From Paralithodes platypus (lineage: Eukaryota; Arthropoda; Malacostraca; Decapoda; Lithodidae), in NCBI GenBank assembly GCA_032716605.1, contig CM064530.1:8231150-8295149 (forward strand): 64,000 bases of DNA. The letters run 5' to 3'. The translations under genes and the position numbers were made by a program. This document shows positions 41,888 through 53,481 of this stretch, one piece after another; position 1 is the first letter of the stretch, and each line of letters opens with the position of its first letter. The notes below the pieces were generated by a model that searched no databases, had not been told where the DNA came from, and saw nothing but the letters and a program-made list of their open reading frames with translations.

Positions 41888-42035
41888 AGTGAGTGAGTGA
41901 GTGAGTGAGTGAGTGAGAGAGAGAGTGTGAGTGAGTGAGAGAGTGTGTGTGAGTGAGTGAGTGAGTGAGTGAGTGAGTGAGTGAGTGAGTGAGTGAGTGA
42001 GTGAGTGAGTGAGAGTGAGTGAGTGTGTGTGTGTT
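41885..42035. repeat. (GTGA)n microsatellite on the 5' side of La copy 3
   Basis: GAGTGAGTGA for 150 bp, the same motif as on the LINE's other side. Confidence 0.98.
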
Positions 42036-42169
42036 TATAAGTGCTATTCCTCACATGGTCAACTTTTAGAAGTTTATTATATAAGGACTTAAATTAAACC
42101 TTTCAAATAAAAACATGGGTGTTTTTCTTGCTTAAAAACCTCTAGTAATCCAAGGGGTAAAATCTGAAC

Positions 42170-42461
42170 GATAAACATGGAATAATAATCGCCAACCTGA
42201 ACATATTTATCGTGCAAAATGCATTGGCACCGAAATCATTGTTAACAATGGTATAAAGAATTGTGTGGATCGTTTACACCGGACCTGTGACGTCATAGGT
42301 GTGTAAGTCCACCATCTAGTCAGGCTACTCCTGTGACGTCACCGGTCCGGTGTAGACGATCCACAAAATCCTTTATATACCATTGTTAATAATTATTTCA
42401 GTGCTATTGCATTTTGCAGGATAATTATGTGCAGGTTGGCGATTATTATTCCATGTTTATC
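42170..42461. mobile_element. Long palindrome (foldback element), 292 bp
   Basis: GATAAACATGGAATAATAAT at the left is mirrored by ATTATTATTCCATGTTTATC at the right. GTGGATCGTTTACACCGGAC is mirrored by GTCCGGTGTAGACGATCCAC. The centre has TGACGTCA and a related TGACGTCACC. No ORF. Confidence 0.8.
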
Positions 42462-42483
42462 TCAACCCATACACCACCACCTT

Positions 42484-42558
42484 TAAACTATATAGAAGCG
42501 TCTAACAATAGCCAGAATAATATTTAAAAATGTGTCATGATCATACTGAAAGGGTTAA
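42484..42558. mobile_element. M3 right-end fragment
   Basis: GCGTCTAACAATAGCCAGAA to CATACTGAAAGGGTTAA. Shares TTAA with the next M1. Confidence 0.6.
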
Positions 42559-42917
42559 GGGGGGGATGTTTTTGTTACTCCTTCTCCCACATGCTTAGCC
42601 TCATTAGTTTTCAGATGATAAAACATTCGGCGCATTAGTTTGTCGGTTTCCAGAATTTTCACCCCATTTCTCTGTCAATAATAAGACCTTTCATGCCATA
42701 TAGGTGTCGAGTTTTTCCTGGCGAGCGATAGCGAGCCTGTAATTTAGGAGGAATCGGCATTCGGCCGGGGCATTTTTCAACCGAAAATATGTACACATTT
42801 ATCCAGAAGGTGGATCTTGGGGATGTATTTTAAAGCTTGATGGAGGTCTAGGGAGGAAACTAAAAAAAGTAATAAATATATAAATACATTGACCACTAAA
42901 TATACCCTTCCCCTTAA
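42555..42917 (+). mobile_element. M1 TTAA element, complete (long subfamily)
   Basis: 363 bp, TTAAGGGGGGGATG to TACCCTTCCCCTTAA. Core intact. Shares both TTAAs with M3 elements. Confidence 0.88.
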
Positions 42918-43129
42918 CCCCTTCAGCACCATGACGAAATTTACAATGCATTCTGGTTACCATTAGACGATTTTCTTTAGTTTATAATCTAATCCTGCAA
43001 CTCAAATGGGTAAATATGATCTCAATAATATACCCTCTTAATAACATAGGTCCTTCTTCAAGTGTATAAAATCGTCTATATTTCCCAAGAATTAAAGGTA
43101 AAAAGGCGTAATGGTGCTGAAGGGGTTAA
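42914..43129. mobile_element. M3 variant (CAGCACCATGACG ends), complete
   Basis: 216 bp, TTAACCCCTTCAGCACCATG to TGGTGCTGAAGGGGTTAA, a clean 18-bp inverted repeat. Shares TTAA with the M1s on both sides. Confidence 0.88.
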
Positions 43130-43454
43130 GGGGAGGTATTTAGTTTCTTCCCTAGAACTCCATCAAGCTTAAAATTACACCCCCTAGACCCCCTTTCAAG
43201 ATGAATTTGTACATTTTTCGGTAGAAAAATGTCCCGGCCTAAGGCCGGTTCCTCTCAAATTACAGGCTCGTTATCGCTCGCCAGGAAAAAATCGACACCT
43301 AAATGGCACGAAAGTTCTTAAAATTGACAGAAATGGGGCGAAAGTTTTTAAAATCGCCAAACTAAAGAGGGCGAGCGTCTTAAAATCTAAAAAAATGGGC
43401 TAAACCATGAGGAAGGGGTCCAGAAAAAAAATCCCTCAAGTGGAAATCCCTTAA
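43126..43454 (-). mobile_element. M1 TTAA element, complete, minus orientation
   Basis: 329 bp, TTAAGGGGAGGTA to GTGGAAATCCCTTAA. Inverted core GCTCGTTATCGCTCGCC. Confidence 0.88.
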
Positions 43455-43464
43455 GCATATAATC

Positions 43465-44672
43465 TGGGAACGTGACCATCCACTCACATCGTTACGATAA
43501 CTTTCACGTTAAGTTTTCTAGTAACGAACCAAATAGGATGCATCGGGGAAAAAAAGTCCCTAATTTTCAAGAAAAGCAAACTTCCATAACCGTTAGAGCT
43601 ATGTTGAAAGAATACTGACGTGGAGCTTTTTAATTAACAATAACGACATAAGATACATCTTGGAAGTTATTACGAAACCACTTACCTAAAAGCAGTGCAA
43701 GACTGCATACCATCGGGAAAATACGGCGTCCATGACCATAATATTAAGCCCAAATGGTGGAATAAAGATATTTCAAACAGCCTGCTTGCTAAAAAAATCG
43801 CTAATGATAGATTAAGAACCTCACAAAATGACGAAGAACGGTTCTAGTGAAATTTGTAGAGCTTCGACGCCAAAGCCAAAAAGTTAATTAAGCAAAAGTA
43901 GAAAAGACCTTATGAGTTTACCATATTGCGAATCAAAAGTAAAAACAAACCCGAAAGAATTTCTATAGTTATATCAGAAAGAAAAACGTAGTTACTTAAA
44001 CTGTTGGACGTTAGTCCGATGAAAATTGGAGAAATTACAACACCAAAGACGAAGTACAAATGAGTAATTGCCCTCAATACCTTCTTTGTCATCTAGTTTT
44101 TACAACAGAAGACATCAGTGATATCCCTACAAAAAAAAAAAACCATCGCCGATTTCAGATTGATAACTTCAGATGTTCTAAGCAATATCACCCGTTTCAG
44201 AGAGAGAAGTATTTGATTTTTTAGATAAACCCAAGGTAAATAAAACGCCAGGACCTGCATACAATTCTCGCCTAGAGTTCTAAAGGAAGCTAAGGAATGA
44301 GCTCTCCAAACCACTGACATTACAGTCAATAAATCCTTGCAGTCCTGGAACTATGCCTGATCAGTGGAAGCCTAGCCAACGTACCACCGATATTCAAAAA
44401 AGGCAGCAAATCCCTACCCAGTACTACTATCGTCCAATTAGCTTAACCTCAGTTGTATGTAAAAATGCTAGAACCGGTCATACGAGACAGACTGTAAATC
44501 ACTTAGTAGGAAAATAACATACTCCTAAAGAAAGATGACTCAACCCGGCTTTCCGTAAAACCCGTTCCTGTTTTTAACCACCCTCTTAGACTTCTTCCAC
44601 ACGATATCCTCAACCTCTACGATGCGAGTAAAGCTGTAAGATATTATATACCCTGATTTTCAAAAGGCCTTT
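43465..44672 (+). mobile_element. LINE La copy 4, riddled with small indels, ends at the assembly gap
   Basis: Collinear with La about 6118-7240 (late endonuclease into RT: TPGPD, NYRPISL, FRKKRSC regions) but with a 1-3 base insertion or deletion about every 30-40 bp, so no frame survives. Substitutions are few relative to indels and insertions predominate. This looks like uncorrected long-read error next to the N gap rather than natural decay. Confidence 0.85.
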
Positions 44673-44772
44673 NNNNNNNNNNNNNNNNNNNNNNNNNNNN
44701 NNNNNNNNNNNNNNNNNNNNNNNNNNNNNNNNNNNNNNNNNNNNNNNNNNNNNNNNNNNNNNNNNNNNNNNN
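44673..44772. other. Assembly gap (100 N)
   Basis: A run of exactly 100 N, the usual placeholder for a scaffold gap of unknown size. LINE La sequence enters it on the left only. Confidence 1.
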
Positions 44773-44952
44773 CAGGTCGCCTCTTTAACGAATATGTTAC
44801 AATATACCGTTTGCATTTCCATTGTATATATATCGCTTCAATAACTAACCAAATATCGCTACCAAATCGGATTGCCTCTGTATCGTAAACGAAAAACACG
44901 CTACATTTATCGGCACAACCAATCAATTGCCAATGTAGTACAATATTATACG

Positions 44953-45235
44953 CAGGGTGTTAAACCGGAGGAAGTTTGTTTGAAGACTTGAATGACTATG
45001 AGAAGGAATACAACAAAATGAACATGAAATAGCGTTGTTTTGACCATTTATCACCTCCAAAGACATAATTTGAACTATAAACTCATAATTCTATCTTTAC
45101 ATATACCATGAAATAGCATAGTGTTTGGCCATTTTATCACCTCCATAGACATAATTTGAACTATAAACTCATAATTTTATCTTTGCATATACAATAGTAA
45201 AGACTGAAAAAAAAGGCTTTTGTTTGACACCCTGC
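44953..45235. mobile_element. M8 hAT-like MITE, copy 1
   Basis: Inverted ends CAGGGTGTTAAAC and GTTTGACACCCTG. The interior has a ~79-bp duplication (ACATAATTTGAACTATAAAC, twice). The flanks ATTATACG and CCTATACA match at 5 of 8 bases, an eroded target duplication. Confidence 0.7.
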
Positions 45236-45254
45236 CTATACAGGTATTGGTAAA

Positions 45255-45425
45255 GAAGGTCCAGTTACGTCTTTGTAATTGTATTCTAGCTATATTTAGA
45301 CGATTGTGTGCAGTTTAAGAAGGATCTGAAGTACCGGTAGTAAAAAGAGTTAAGTGGGATAGTTCATAGCCAGATAATTGCTGGATTATTGGACTATTAA
45401 ACTGAATAATATCGTTTAATATAAT
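45255..45425. mobile_element. M3-type fragment
   Basis: GTCTTTGTAATTGTATTCTAGC, TATATTTAGACGATTGTGTG and AATATCGTTTAATATAAT match the M3 subterminal regions. Both TTAA ends are lost. Confidence 0.6.
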
Positions 45426-45540
45426 GTATATATATATAAGATATATATATATATATATATTATATATAGATATATATATATATATAATATATTATTATAA
45501 TAGAGAGAGAGAGAGAGAGAGAGATAATGGGGGGGGGGGG
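45425..45540. repeat. (TA)n, (GA)n and G12 run
   Basis: Simple repeats in succession. Confidence 0.95.
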
Positions 45541-47600
45541 AGATATATTATATATACTTTAATCTCTCTCTCTCTCTCTTTCCCCTCTGTCTGGTCCTCC
45601 GTTTTTCCTCCTCCCCAAGCCTCTGATAGCCACTTCCCATGAAACCCATGACTCTCTCCCCCCCTAAGTACTCCAACACACTTTAACCTCCCTCTCCCCT
45701 GCATCATCACTTCCTTTGCCCCAAGCATCTGTATTTAATTTAACCCGGCTTATGAAACCTATGACCCTCCAAACCCACCATTCATATCTCTCTCTCTCAC
45801 ACACACTCCTTTGTACACACACTCTTTCATACATTTACTCTATCTCTCTCTCTCTCACACCATCCTTACATAGGCACAACTTTACACATGCACACCACAT
45901 ATTCTACACTATTATTGGCTACAGTACTGTACCGTACTGGACTATGGCATAATTATATTCTGCCAGCTTCTATCTAGGCTATAAAGGAATAAACTTCAAT
46001 GAATACAAATTTGATGGACATGTTAATTCACAGAATAAGCCTATCGAGGAGTCCATATATAGGTCTAGGCTAAACCATGGTCTGGACGGTACCGTACTGA
46101 CTTGGATAACATCTAAAAAACTAGAGGGGCACTTGGTAGAGAGTATACCTCCACCTACGCTGGCTGGTTCTTTACTATTATTATCATAGGCCTAAATTTT
46201 CGTCTGGATCTGGGTTCCAGGGGCGGTATTTATAAAATGTCCCAAGATTTTGCTAAAAACTTAGTTTAGCAAAATCCGTAAGATATTATAAATTAGCTGT
46301 TTTTTTTTTGTTTTTTTTACTGAGCTGAGATCTCGGTGGGGTGTGACAAGCAAACAAGATCAAAATCATTAACCACAAAAATACAACATTTTATGATAGA
46401 GATGCAACCCAGAAAATTATAAAAAATTAAGAACCACTATATTTATACGGTAATTTCCCTGTGCTGTTTATCAGCAAAATGTTGATAACTATGAAAATAT
46501 ATTGATGATGCATTGTGAAATACTTTAATAGGCTAGTTAGCCCTACTCTTAGCCCACATTTGTTTTCTTGGAACTGACCTAAGGTCAACGTCATAGAATA
46601 TGGAGTGTATGGGTAGACTATTTGTAATTTATAAAAAAAAAAAAAAAAATCGTAATTAAACTCACAATACCATGTTATATAATTCATGCCATATCCTATC
46701 ATTATTAAGTATATATTACATATCAATTCTGAAACGGTATATAGGAAGATAATAACACAGGATAACTACTAGTACGGTAGCTTTATTCCCTCTCCTCAAG
46801 CAATTAGTCCAGCTCTCAATTCTGTTCACATTACCGGTACCGTACCTCTCTTTCTTCCTATTACATTTTCGTATCCCATTGCTTACTCTCTCACTCTCAC
46901 TCTCTCTCTCTCTCTCCCTGTCTCTGACCTCTCCTAAATTATCCTCCCTCTCCTCATTTATTATCCCTCCCCCTCTCCTTGCTCCCCTAATTTCAATCAT
47001 CACCCTTCTTCCTTGCACTCTCTCTCCCTCACTCTCTCTCTCACACAAACACACACACACACACTTACTTTTTTCTCCTCTCTCTCTCTAACCTTTCCCA
47101 AGAACTAAACAGGATGCTTCTTATAATAAATAATAACATCCTCTATGACTGAAATCGTTATAAATACCGTAGGGTCATCTTTATCCTACAATGGCATAAT
47201 GTTTAAAACACTCAAACTGGCGATTACGGCAAGTTTGGCCGATTCGTACGCAGTGGTTGAATTAGTGTGTAAAATGAATGAAGAGACAATTCAAACAAAT
47301 ACCAAAAAAATATGTTAGGTTCCTGAATAAACGTAAAATCATATGGATAAACAAACAATTCACACAAATACCAACAAAATATGTTAAATTCATGAATAAA
47401 CGTATCATTCAAGTTAAAAACCTAAGCTATCGTATATTTTGTTTACAATAAATGCATTCATTTAACCCATTCTAGCGGTTATGTTTGTTATATAACATTT
47501 GCAATACTAAATTGAGCACCTTGCATGAATTGGCTAGTTCACCCTAAAATGTCAGACCTACCTACCAACTACCAGTACATAAGTATAGGCCTAAACAATC
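45541..47600. other. Unassigned DNA with scattered TC/AC repeats
   Basis: Contains a (CT)n block at 45562-45580, CACACA/TCTCTC patches at 45790-45870 and 46880-47100, and an A17 run at 46633. A short palindrome lies near 46245-46275 (ATTTTGCTAAAAACTTAGTTTAGCAAAAT). Two direct ~115-bp repeats lie at about 47275-47335 and 47345-47410 (AATTCA.ACAAATACCAA.AAAATATGTTA, then TGAATAAACGTA). No gene is recognised. Confidence 0.5.
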
Positions 47601-47926
47601 TTAAGGGGAGATCTCCACTTCAGGGATTTTTTTCTTGACCCCTTTCTCCCTCATGTTTAGCCCCATTGCTGTTGATATTATAAAACGTTTGCCCCATTAG
47701 TTTAGCGATTTTAAGAACTTTCATCCCATATTAAGACCTTTCGTGCCATTCAGGTGTCGATTTTATCCTGGCGAGCGATAGCGAGCCTGTAATTTAAGAG
47801 GAACCGGCCTTTGGCCGGGACATTTTTCTACCGAAAAATGTACAAATTTATCTTGAAAAGGACTCAAGGGGGTGTAATTTTAAGCTTGATGGAAGTCTAG
47901 GAAACAAACTAGAAACCTCCCCTTAA
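47601..47926 (+). mobile_element. M1 TTAA element, complete (short subfamily)
   Basis: 326 bp, TTAAGGGGAGATCTCCAC to AAACCTCCCCTTAA. Core intact. Confidence 0.9.
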
Positions 47927-48091
47927 GTTATTTACAAGCACATTGATGCCCATTACTATTAATACATTTGACAAAGTAACAGTATAATACTGTACGTGCT
48001 GCGTGCACACCCACTCATGAACGAACAAACACATACTCACACGAAACATCCAATTAAAATATGCACACCCATACCAAGTCCACTTATAACA

Positions 48092-48105
48092 CGCACACAC
48101 ACACA
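48092..48105. repeat. Short (AC)n at SINE 5' end
   Basis: CGCACACACACACA immediately before the SINE. Another (AC)n follows the SINE at 48585-48598. Confidence 0.9.
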
Positions 48106-48585
48106 GCCCGTAGCCTAGTAGGTAGAGCTCTCGTCTCACACACGAGGGGTCGGGGGTTCAATCCCCGGCCGGGCGGAGACAAATTGGGCTTGTCTCCTTT
48201 CATGTGTTAGCCTCAGTTCACCTAGCTGTAAATAGGTACCTGGAATAAGTGGACGACGTTGTGACGTCCAATCTGGGGTTGGCAAAAATGGTACAAGGCG
48301 AGATGGGTATCATATGGTTCACCTAAGCTGATGGCTACCTAAGCCTTCGGGCGAGACGGTACCGTCTATAGTGAGAATGGTACCATACAGACCCACCCTA
48401 AGCCTTCGTTTCCGATGTCGCCAATTGGCTAAAATACAGACTACACACACATCCACAGCCATTCCAACAGTACATAAAACACTTAACATGCATTTCACGC
48501 AATACATTCCCAGTTAAGGAGGCGCGATAATAATGAGCTTAGCTCGCATTGCGTGGATTCCCCTTGACGAACAAGTAACTGAGTA
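48106..48585 (+). mobile_element. tRNA-Val(CAC)-derived SINE, copy 2
   Basis: Same tRNA-like head as copy 1 at 18729 (A-box TAGCCTAGTAGGT, loop CTCACAC, B-box GGTTCAATCC) and the same ~240-bp middle. The 3' tail (GGAGGCGCGATAATAATGAG) is more diverged. Inserted between two (AC)n tracts. Confidence 0.88.
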
Positions 48586-48652
48586 ACACACACACACAGT
48601 GATTAACTAGCATCCTTGAATTACCGTACTCCATATTTATTTTAAAGAAAGT

Positions 48653-48791
48653 ATACCTTTACCTTTGGATACCTTTTGATGTGTTCGCCACTCTTCTAGC
48701 GGCACCAAGGAGCGCGACGCCCCTCGTTTTGGGTGGTGATTTGGTGCAGTAGACTGTTTGAAGCGACAGCTCGCTCCCTTGCGAGGATGGG
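48653..48791 (-). mobile_element. LINE Lf 3' end fragment
   Basis: Matches the last ~135 bp of Lf at 9494 and 61130 (GTGTTCGCCACTCTTCTAGC, GTTTTGGGTGGTGATTTGGT) and stops at GCGAGGATGGG. Strongly 5'-truncated. Confidence 0.85.
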
Positions 48792-48834
48792 ATACCTCAG
48801 CTATTGCATGTATATATACCATCTATATAGCCTG

Positions 48835-48837
<3 letters not shown>

Positions 48838-48902
<65 letters not shown>

Positions 48903-48905
48903 ACC
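48838..48905. repeat. (TA)n microsatellite
   Basis: TA run with one TT slip. Confidence 0.98.
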
Positions 48906-49283
48906 GTATATATATATCACAATTACACCGCATTAGTAATTATAATTCACCATAACCGTATTACAAATACTACAGTGCTGCATAAAATAATAAATATACT
49001 ATTGTTATCAATACAAACATTAAAAATACCGCCAAACTAGATAACAAAAATTAGTTACGAATGTAAGTAATAGAATGACAAGCCCTTGTCGACTCAACCG
49101 TATATTTTGAGGTCTCCCCTGAAGTTGGTTAAAGTGGAGAGTACAGTTTGGTGTACACGAAGCCGATGTGCTTAAACGGAGGGGTGGAAAGGGCTCAACA
49201 CATACACACATTATTTGTGTGTGTGTCTGTATGTGTATATCATGCATGTATCCATTCATTCACTTGCGCATGTACACTACAAA

Positions 49284-49492
<209 letters not shown>

Positions 49493-49639
49493 CACTTAGA
49501 TCTACTACCGTATGCATTATTCGTCACAGACACACACATAATGTAACCGGACCATCCTATAAGTTTAAACGCCAGGGCAAAACTTACAAACTAGCGAACC
49601 CCCAACATATCACCAATAACGCAAAAACACATACACATT

Positions 49640-49648
49640 CTCACACAC

Positions 49649-49697
<49 letters not shown>
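49640..49697. repeat. (CA)n/(CT)n microsatellite
   Basis: CACACTCACTCTCTCT run. Flanked by related phrases (ATAAGTTTAAACGCCAGGGCAAAACTTA near 49558, and a similar one near 50035), which suggests a decayed tandem unit of ~480 bp. Confidence 0.8.
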
Positions 49698-49699
<2 letters not shown>

Positions 49700-50175
49700 G
49701 GATCATCTTGTCCCTGTTAGTTAAAATCCTAGGCATAACTTATCACAAACAAACACAGCAAATTATCGCCAACACAACAATAACCCACACACGGCCTACT
49801 TATGTGAAGTTTGCAACATATACTGTATCACTCGGCATTCCACTGTATTTACATGAAGAATTAACACTCACCAATACCTTTATTCTATGTGGTTGAGTCT
49901 CATAGTTGGCACGTACCTGTAAAAGAAAAGAAAAGGCATTACAAATCATATGGTAAAAATGTATATTTCTAACTTTCATTCTCTCTCTCTCTCTCACACA
50001 TACACACACAGAGTAACCGAATCATCCTACCCCTATAAGTTAAAAGCCGAAGCACAACTTGTCCCAAACTATCACAACATATAGCCAATACCGCTCTCAC
50101 TGGCCGCTCGTAAACCCTCTTTTAAATGTGCCGCGCAGATTAGACACGTACCGGTACGGTATATAAGTATTACAA

Positions 50176-51800
50176 CATATCTTTCAAACAGAGCCGACGC
50201 TGCTGGCTCTTGTTGTAGGTCTGTGTGTGTTTCATGGGGCTGGTGTAGCATAGAGAGAGCTTGTTGATAAAGGTACATTAGTTACTTGTTAAAATGCAAA
50301 TACCGTAATATACACATTCTAAGAGGTCGGTAGGCTAGCAACATATCTTTCTAACAGAGCCGACGCTGCTGGTTCTAGTTGTAGCTCTGTGTGTATTTCA
50401 TGGACAGGTGTACCATATATAGAGCTTGTTGATAAAGGTACATTATTTACTTGTATATATATTACACGTTATATTTACTTGTATATATATTACACGTTAT
50501 ATTTGGGATTATATATAGGAAACATTAATACCACTGGCTCTAGTTGTACGGTAGCTCTGTGTGTTTCATGGGCCGGTGTAGCATATAAAGAGTTTGTTGA
50601 TAAAGGTACAGTTGGCATTTACTTTCACAAGATCACGACGAGGAACAGAATATATGTAGCCAACTGTACATGTTTACTTGTTTATAGGCAAATACCATAG
50701 CACATGCTAAGAGGTCGGTAGGCTAGCAACATAAATATCTAACCGGGCCGCTACTGATTTATATTTCATGGACCGGTGTAGCAGATACAGTATATTTATT
50801 GATACCGGTACATTATTTATTGGTTTATATACAAATACCGTATCACATTCTAAGAGGTCGGTAGATTAATAACATGACTTTCTAACGTGCCTATAGCCGA
50901 TGTAGGTTTGTTAGTTTAGACATCCAAAGTAGTCTACAGTACGGTACCATAGTATCTTCTATACATACGGTAGGCTAGTAACATAACAATTTAACAAACT
51001 ATCTAACAGGGCCACTTCAAGGTCTAGGAGTAACTCTATGTATTTGATGAGCGTGTGTAGCATATATATTTGTTGATATACACTTAGATTATACATCCAA
51101 ATTCAGTACTACCTTCACAAAATATTTACTGGTATCAATAACTTTCTAACTTTCTGCTGGCTTTGTGTGTAACTCAGTGTGTTTCATGGGGGGCGGGTAC
51201 AGCATATGTGTTTGTTGATACATTGCTAGTGCATACATACAAATGCTGTACTACCTTTTAAGAATATTTACTGGTATCAATATCGGTCTTTAACTGGGCC
51301 TCTTGTATGCGTAGCTCTTTGATTTTCAATGGCGGGTGTAGCATATACATATATTTAATCATACCATGATATCAATACGACGCGCTCCTCGGTGCTGCTA
51401 GGAGAGTGGCGAACACAACCTTAGGTATTCATGTATATGAATTACCTATACTGGTACCGGTACCATAATACTTTCTAAGAGTATCTATATTAAACGAAAT
51501 CAAGGGCGTAAAAAAAGGTACCGGTACATATGCTTATTGGGTATATTTATAGTACCGGTAATTTACCTTTTTCTCTACATGTATTAAAAGGATAGGCCTA
51601 TATATATTATCATCAATATACCTTTAAATGGGTAGATTATTATGGACACTTTAATCACCCTTTTCATACCGGTACCCATTATTTTGACAGTGTATTGGTA
51701 ACATTAACTTTTCAACAGAGCTCAATGATTCTGTGTGTAGCTCTTTGTATTTCACGAGCGGGTGTATCATACCATGTACCGGCCGCTATATTTTGTTACG
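50176..51800. repeat. Decayed ~150-bp satellite, 8-10 diverged units
   Basis: Each unit has, in order, AACAT.TCTTTCTAACAG.GCC, GTAGCTCTGTGTGT.TTTCATGG, GGTGTAGCATAT, TTGTTGATA..GGTACATTA, and CAAATACCGTA.CACATTCTAA with AGAGGTCGGTAG. Units are readable at about 50176, 50339, 50530, 50725, 50870, 50990, 51150, 51280 and 51700. Divergence increases rightwards. Confidence 0.75.
51378..51432 (+). mobile_element. LINE Lf 3' end remnant inside the satellite
   Basis: ACGACGCGCTCCTCGGTGCT, then AGGAGAGTGGCGAACACA, matches the sense strand of the Lf 3' end. Only ~50 bp. Confidence 0.55.
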
Positions 51801-52001
51801 CTACATCCGTTACATGCAGGTACAGTTGCCCACGTATGTTCTCTTCCTCTCCGTGATCTTATACATGTTAATATATTGGGCATGATTGAATTAAGAGTTA
51901 CAAAGGGATTCAATTTACCGTCAGCTGAAATAGAACCGACTATAATCTATTCCTAGACTATAGAGTACGGTAATACTATGCTAACTCACAGCTGTCTCAT
52001 A

Positions 52002-52506
52002 GTACACTCAGATACCATAGTCTCTAGCCCACTCATAAATATTCGTGAACTTCACCTGTTTCTATTTATGGAAGTATATCTATGGAATCTCAAGAATTTA
52101 TGAGTATAATTATCCAGGGCGTCAAACAAAAGCTAAATCGTTTCTTTTTAGTCTAGATTATTGTCTATGCAAATATATAATTGTGTTTTTTAGGTTAAAT
52201 TATGTCTTTGCAAGTGATAAAATTGCCCCAAAAATGCTACTTTAAGTTAATGTTCTTACATTCGTTTTCTTATTCATTCAAGTTTCAAACAAAATTGCTC
52301 TGGTTTGACACCCTGTAATTATCTATAAATCAACTACAAAACTCTATATACCGGTACTACATATTGAAAAGCAAGTTAAATCCAAAAATCGAACCAGATA
52401 GCTATAATTACCCGGTACATAAAAACTAAAATAGGGGAAGGGGGGGGGGGGGGGGGTGTCCAGGAATATTTATGAGTGGGCTAGAGACTATGACATCCGA
52501 GTGTAC
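52002..52506. mobile_element. M7 foldback element, long copy
   Basis: GTACACTCAGATACCATAGT at the left is mirrored by ACTATGACATCCGAGTGTAC at the right. CTCTAGCCCACTCATAAATA is mirrored by TATTTATGAGTGGGCTAGAG. Contains the M8 insertion (52115-52315) and a G18 run (52439-52456). Confidence 0.8.
52115..52315. mobile_element. M8 hAT-like MITE, copy 2, with perfect 8-bp target duplication
   Basis: Ends CAGGGCGTCAAAC and GTTTGACACCCTG, flanked on both sides by TAATTATC (52107-52114 and 52316-52323). 201 bp, no ORF. The 8-bp duplication and CAGGG ends fit the hAT superfamily. Confidence 0.85.
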
Positions 52507-52716
52507 AGTCGCGCTAATAAGTCATGTCTCGGCACCAAGTATATTTTGATCAATAATTGGTATCAGCAATATCTAAGCTTCATTTATTCATATCGAGTGA
52601 AATATACCAACATGTTCCTACAGTTACCCACCCTATTCAACAACTGACAGACATTAATACAGCACAGAGCAAGCCAAACGTAATGACAGCTGGGACATGA
52701 CTTATTAGCGCGACCG
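52506..52716. mobile_element. M5 Tc1/mariner-like MITE, longer copy
   Basis: CAGTCGCGCTAATAAGTCAT to ATGACTTATTAGCGCGACCG, 211 bp, flanked by TA on both sides (52504-52505 and 52717-52718). It sits in the last bases of the M7 element. Confidence 0.85.
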
Positions 52717-52872
52717 TACATGCCTTCGACTGTTGTTGGTTTCGGTGCAGACAGATCTTGTTCTCGTGGAAAATGTTGCTATGCACGAATAGTATGAACA
52801 AGCAATCTGTGTGGTGACAAAATGCACTTAGACCTGTCACAACTAGTGATACAAGCGATATGCACGGTAAAA

Positions 52873-53259
52873 TTAGGAGGGGTCACGGGTATTTTTTCTC
52901 TTTCTCTTCCTTTTCTCTCTTTCCCTGGCTTGTATCCATTCGGCCCCATTCAGCCAACTGTTTTAAGACGTTTATCCCCATCCAGGTGTCGATTTCTTCC
53001 TGGCGAGCGATAGCGAGCCAGCATTGTATGGAGAAATCCGGCTTCGCCGGAGACATTTTTCTATCGAAAAATGTACAAATTTAGCTTGCTGTCAAAACAA
53101 AAATATATATATGCTGGCTCGCTACCGCTCGCCAGGAAAATATTGACACGTGGATGGGGGTAAACGTCTTAAAACAGTAGGCTGAATGGGGCCGAAAGGA
53201 TAAAAGCTAAAGAGAGAGGGAGAGAAAGAGAAGAAAAAAAGCGAGTTGGGCTTCCTTTA
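52873..53259. mobile_element. M2 element, palindromic copy
   Basis: Best-preserved M2 interior: CCATTCGGCCCCATTCAGCC and its mirror near 53180, core GGCGAGCGATAGCGAGCC and mirror GGCTCGCTACCGCTCGCC, and an intact CCGGCTTCGCCGG hairpin. The terminal TTAAs are degenerate. Confidence 0.85.
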
Positions 53260-53481
53260 CTTATCCCGTATCATTCAAGGGCCTAGGCTATCTCATTTAT
53301 CAAGGTCAGATTACACCTAAGGTCTTCACAAACTGCCCAGATTGGTTATCTCTTAAATTAACAATTGTAGGACTATCCTATATAATCTATCCATACTATT
53401 CGTAATCGGACACCCTGGACTTTAATCATTGTTACTAACCTAGCCTAAATGAGTCTGGTCGAGTCTGTACAGTAGCGATCA

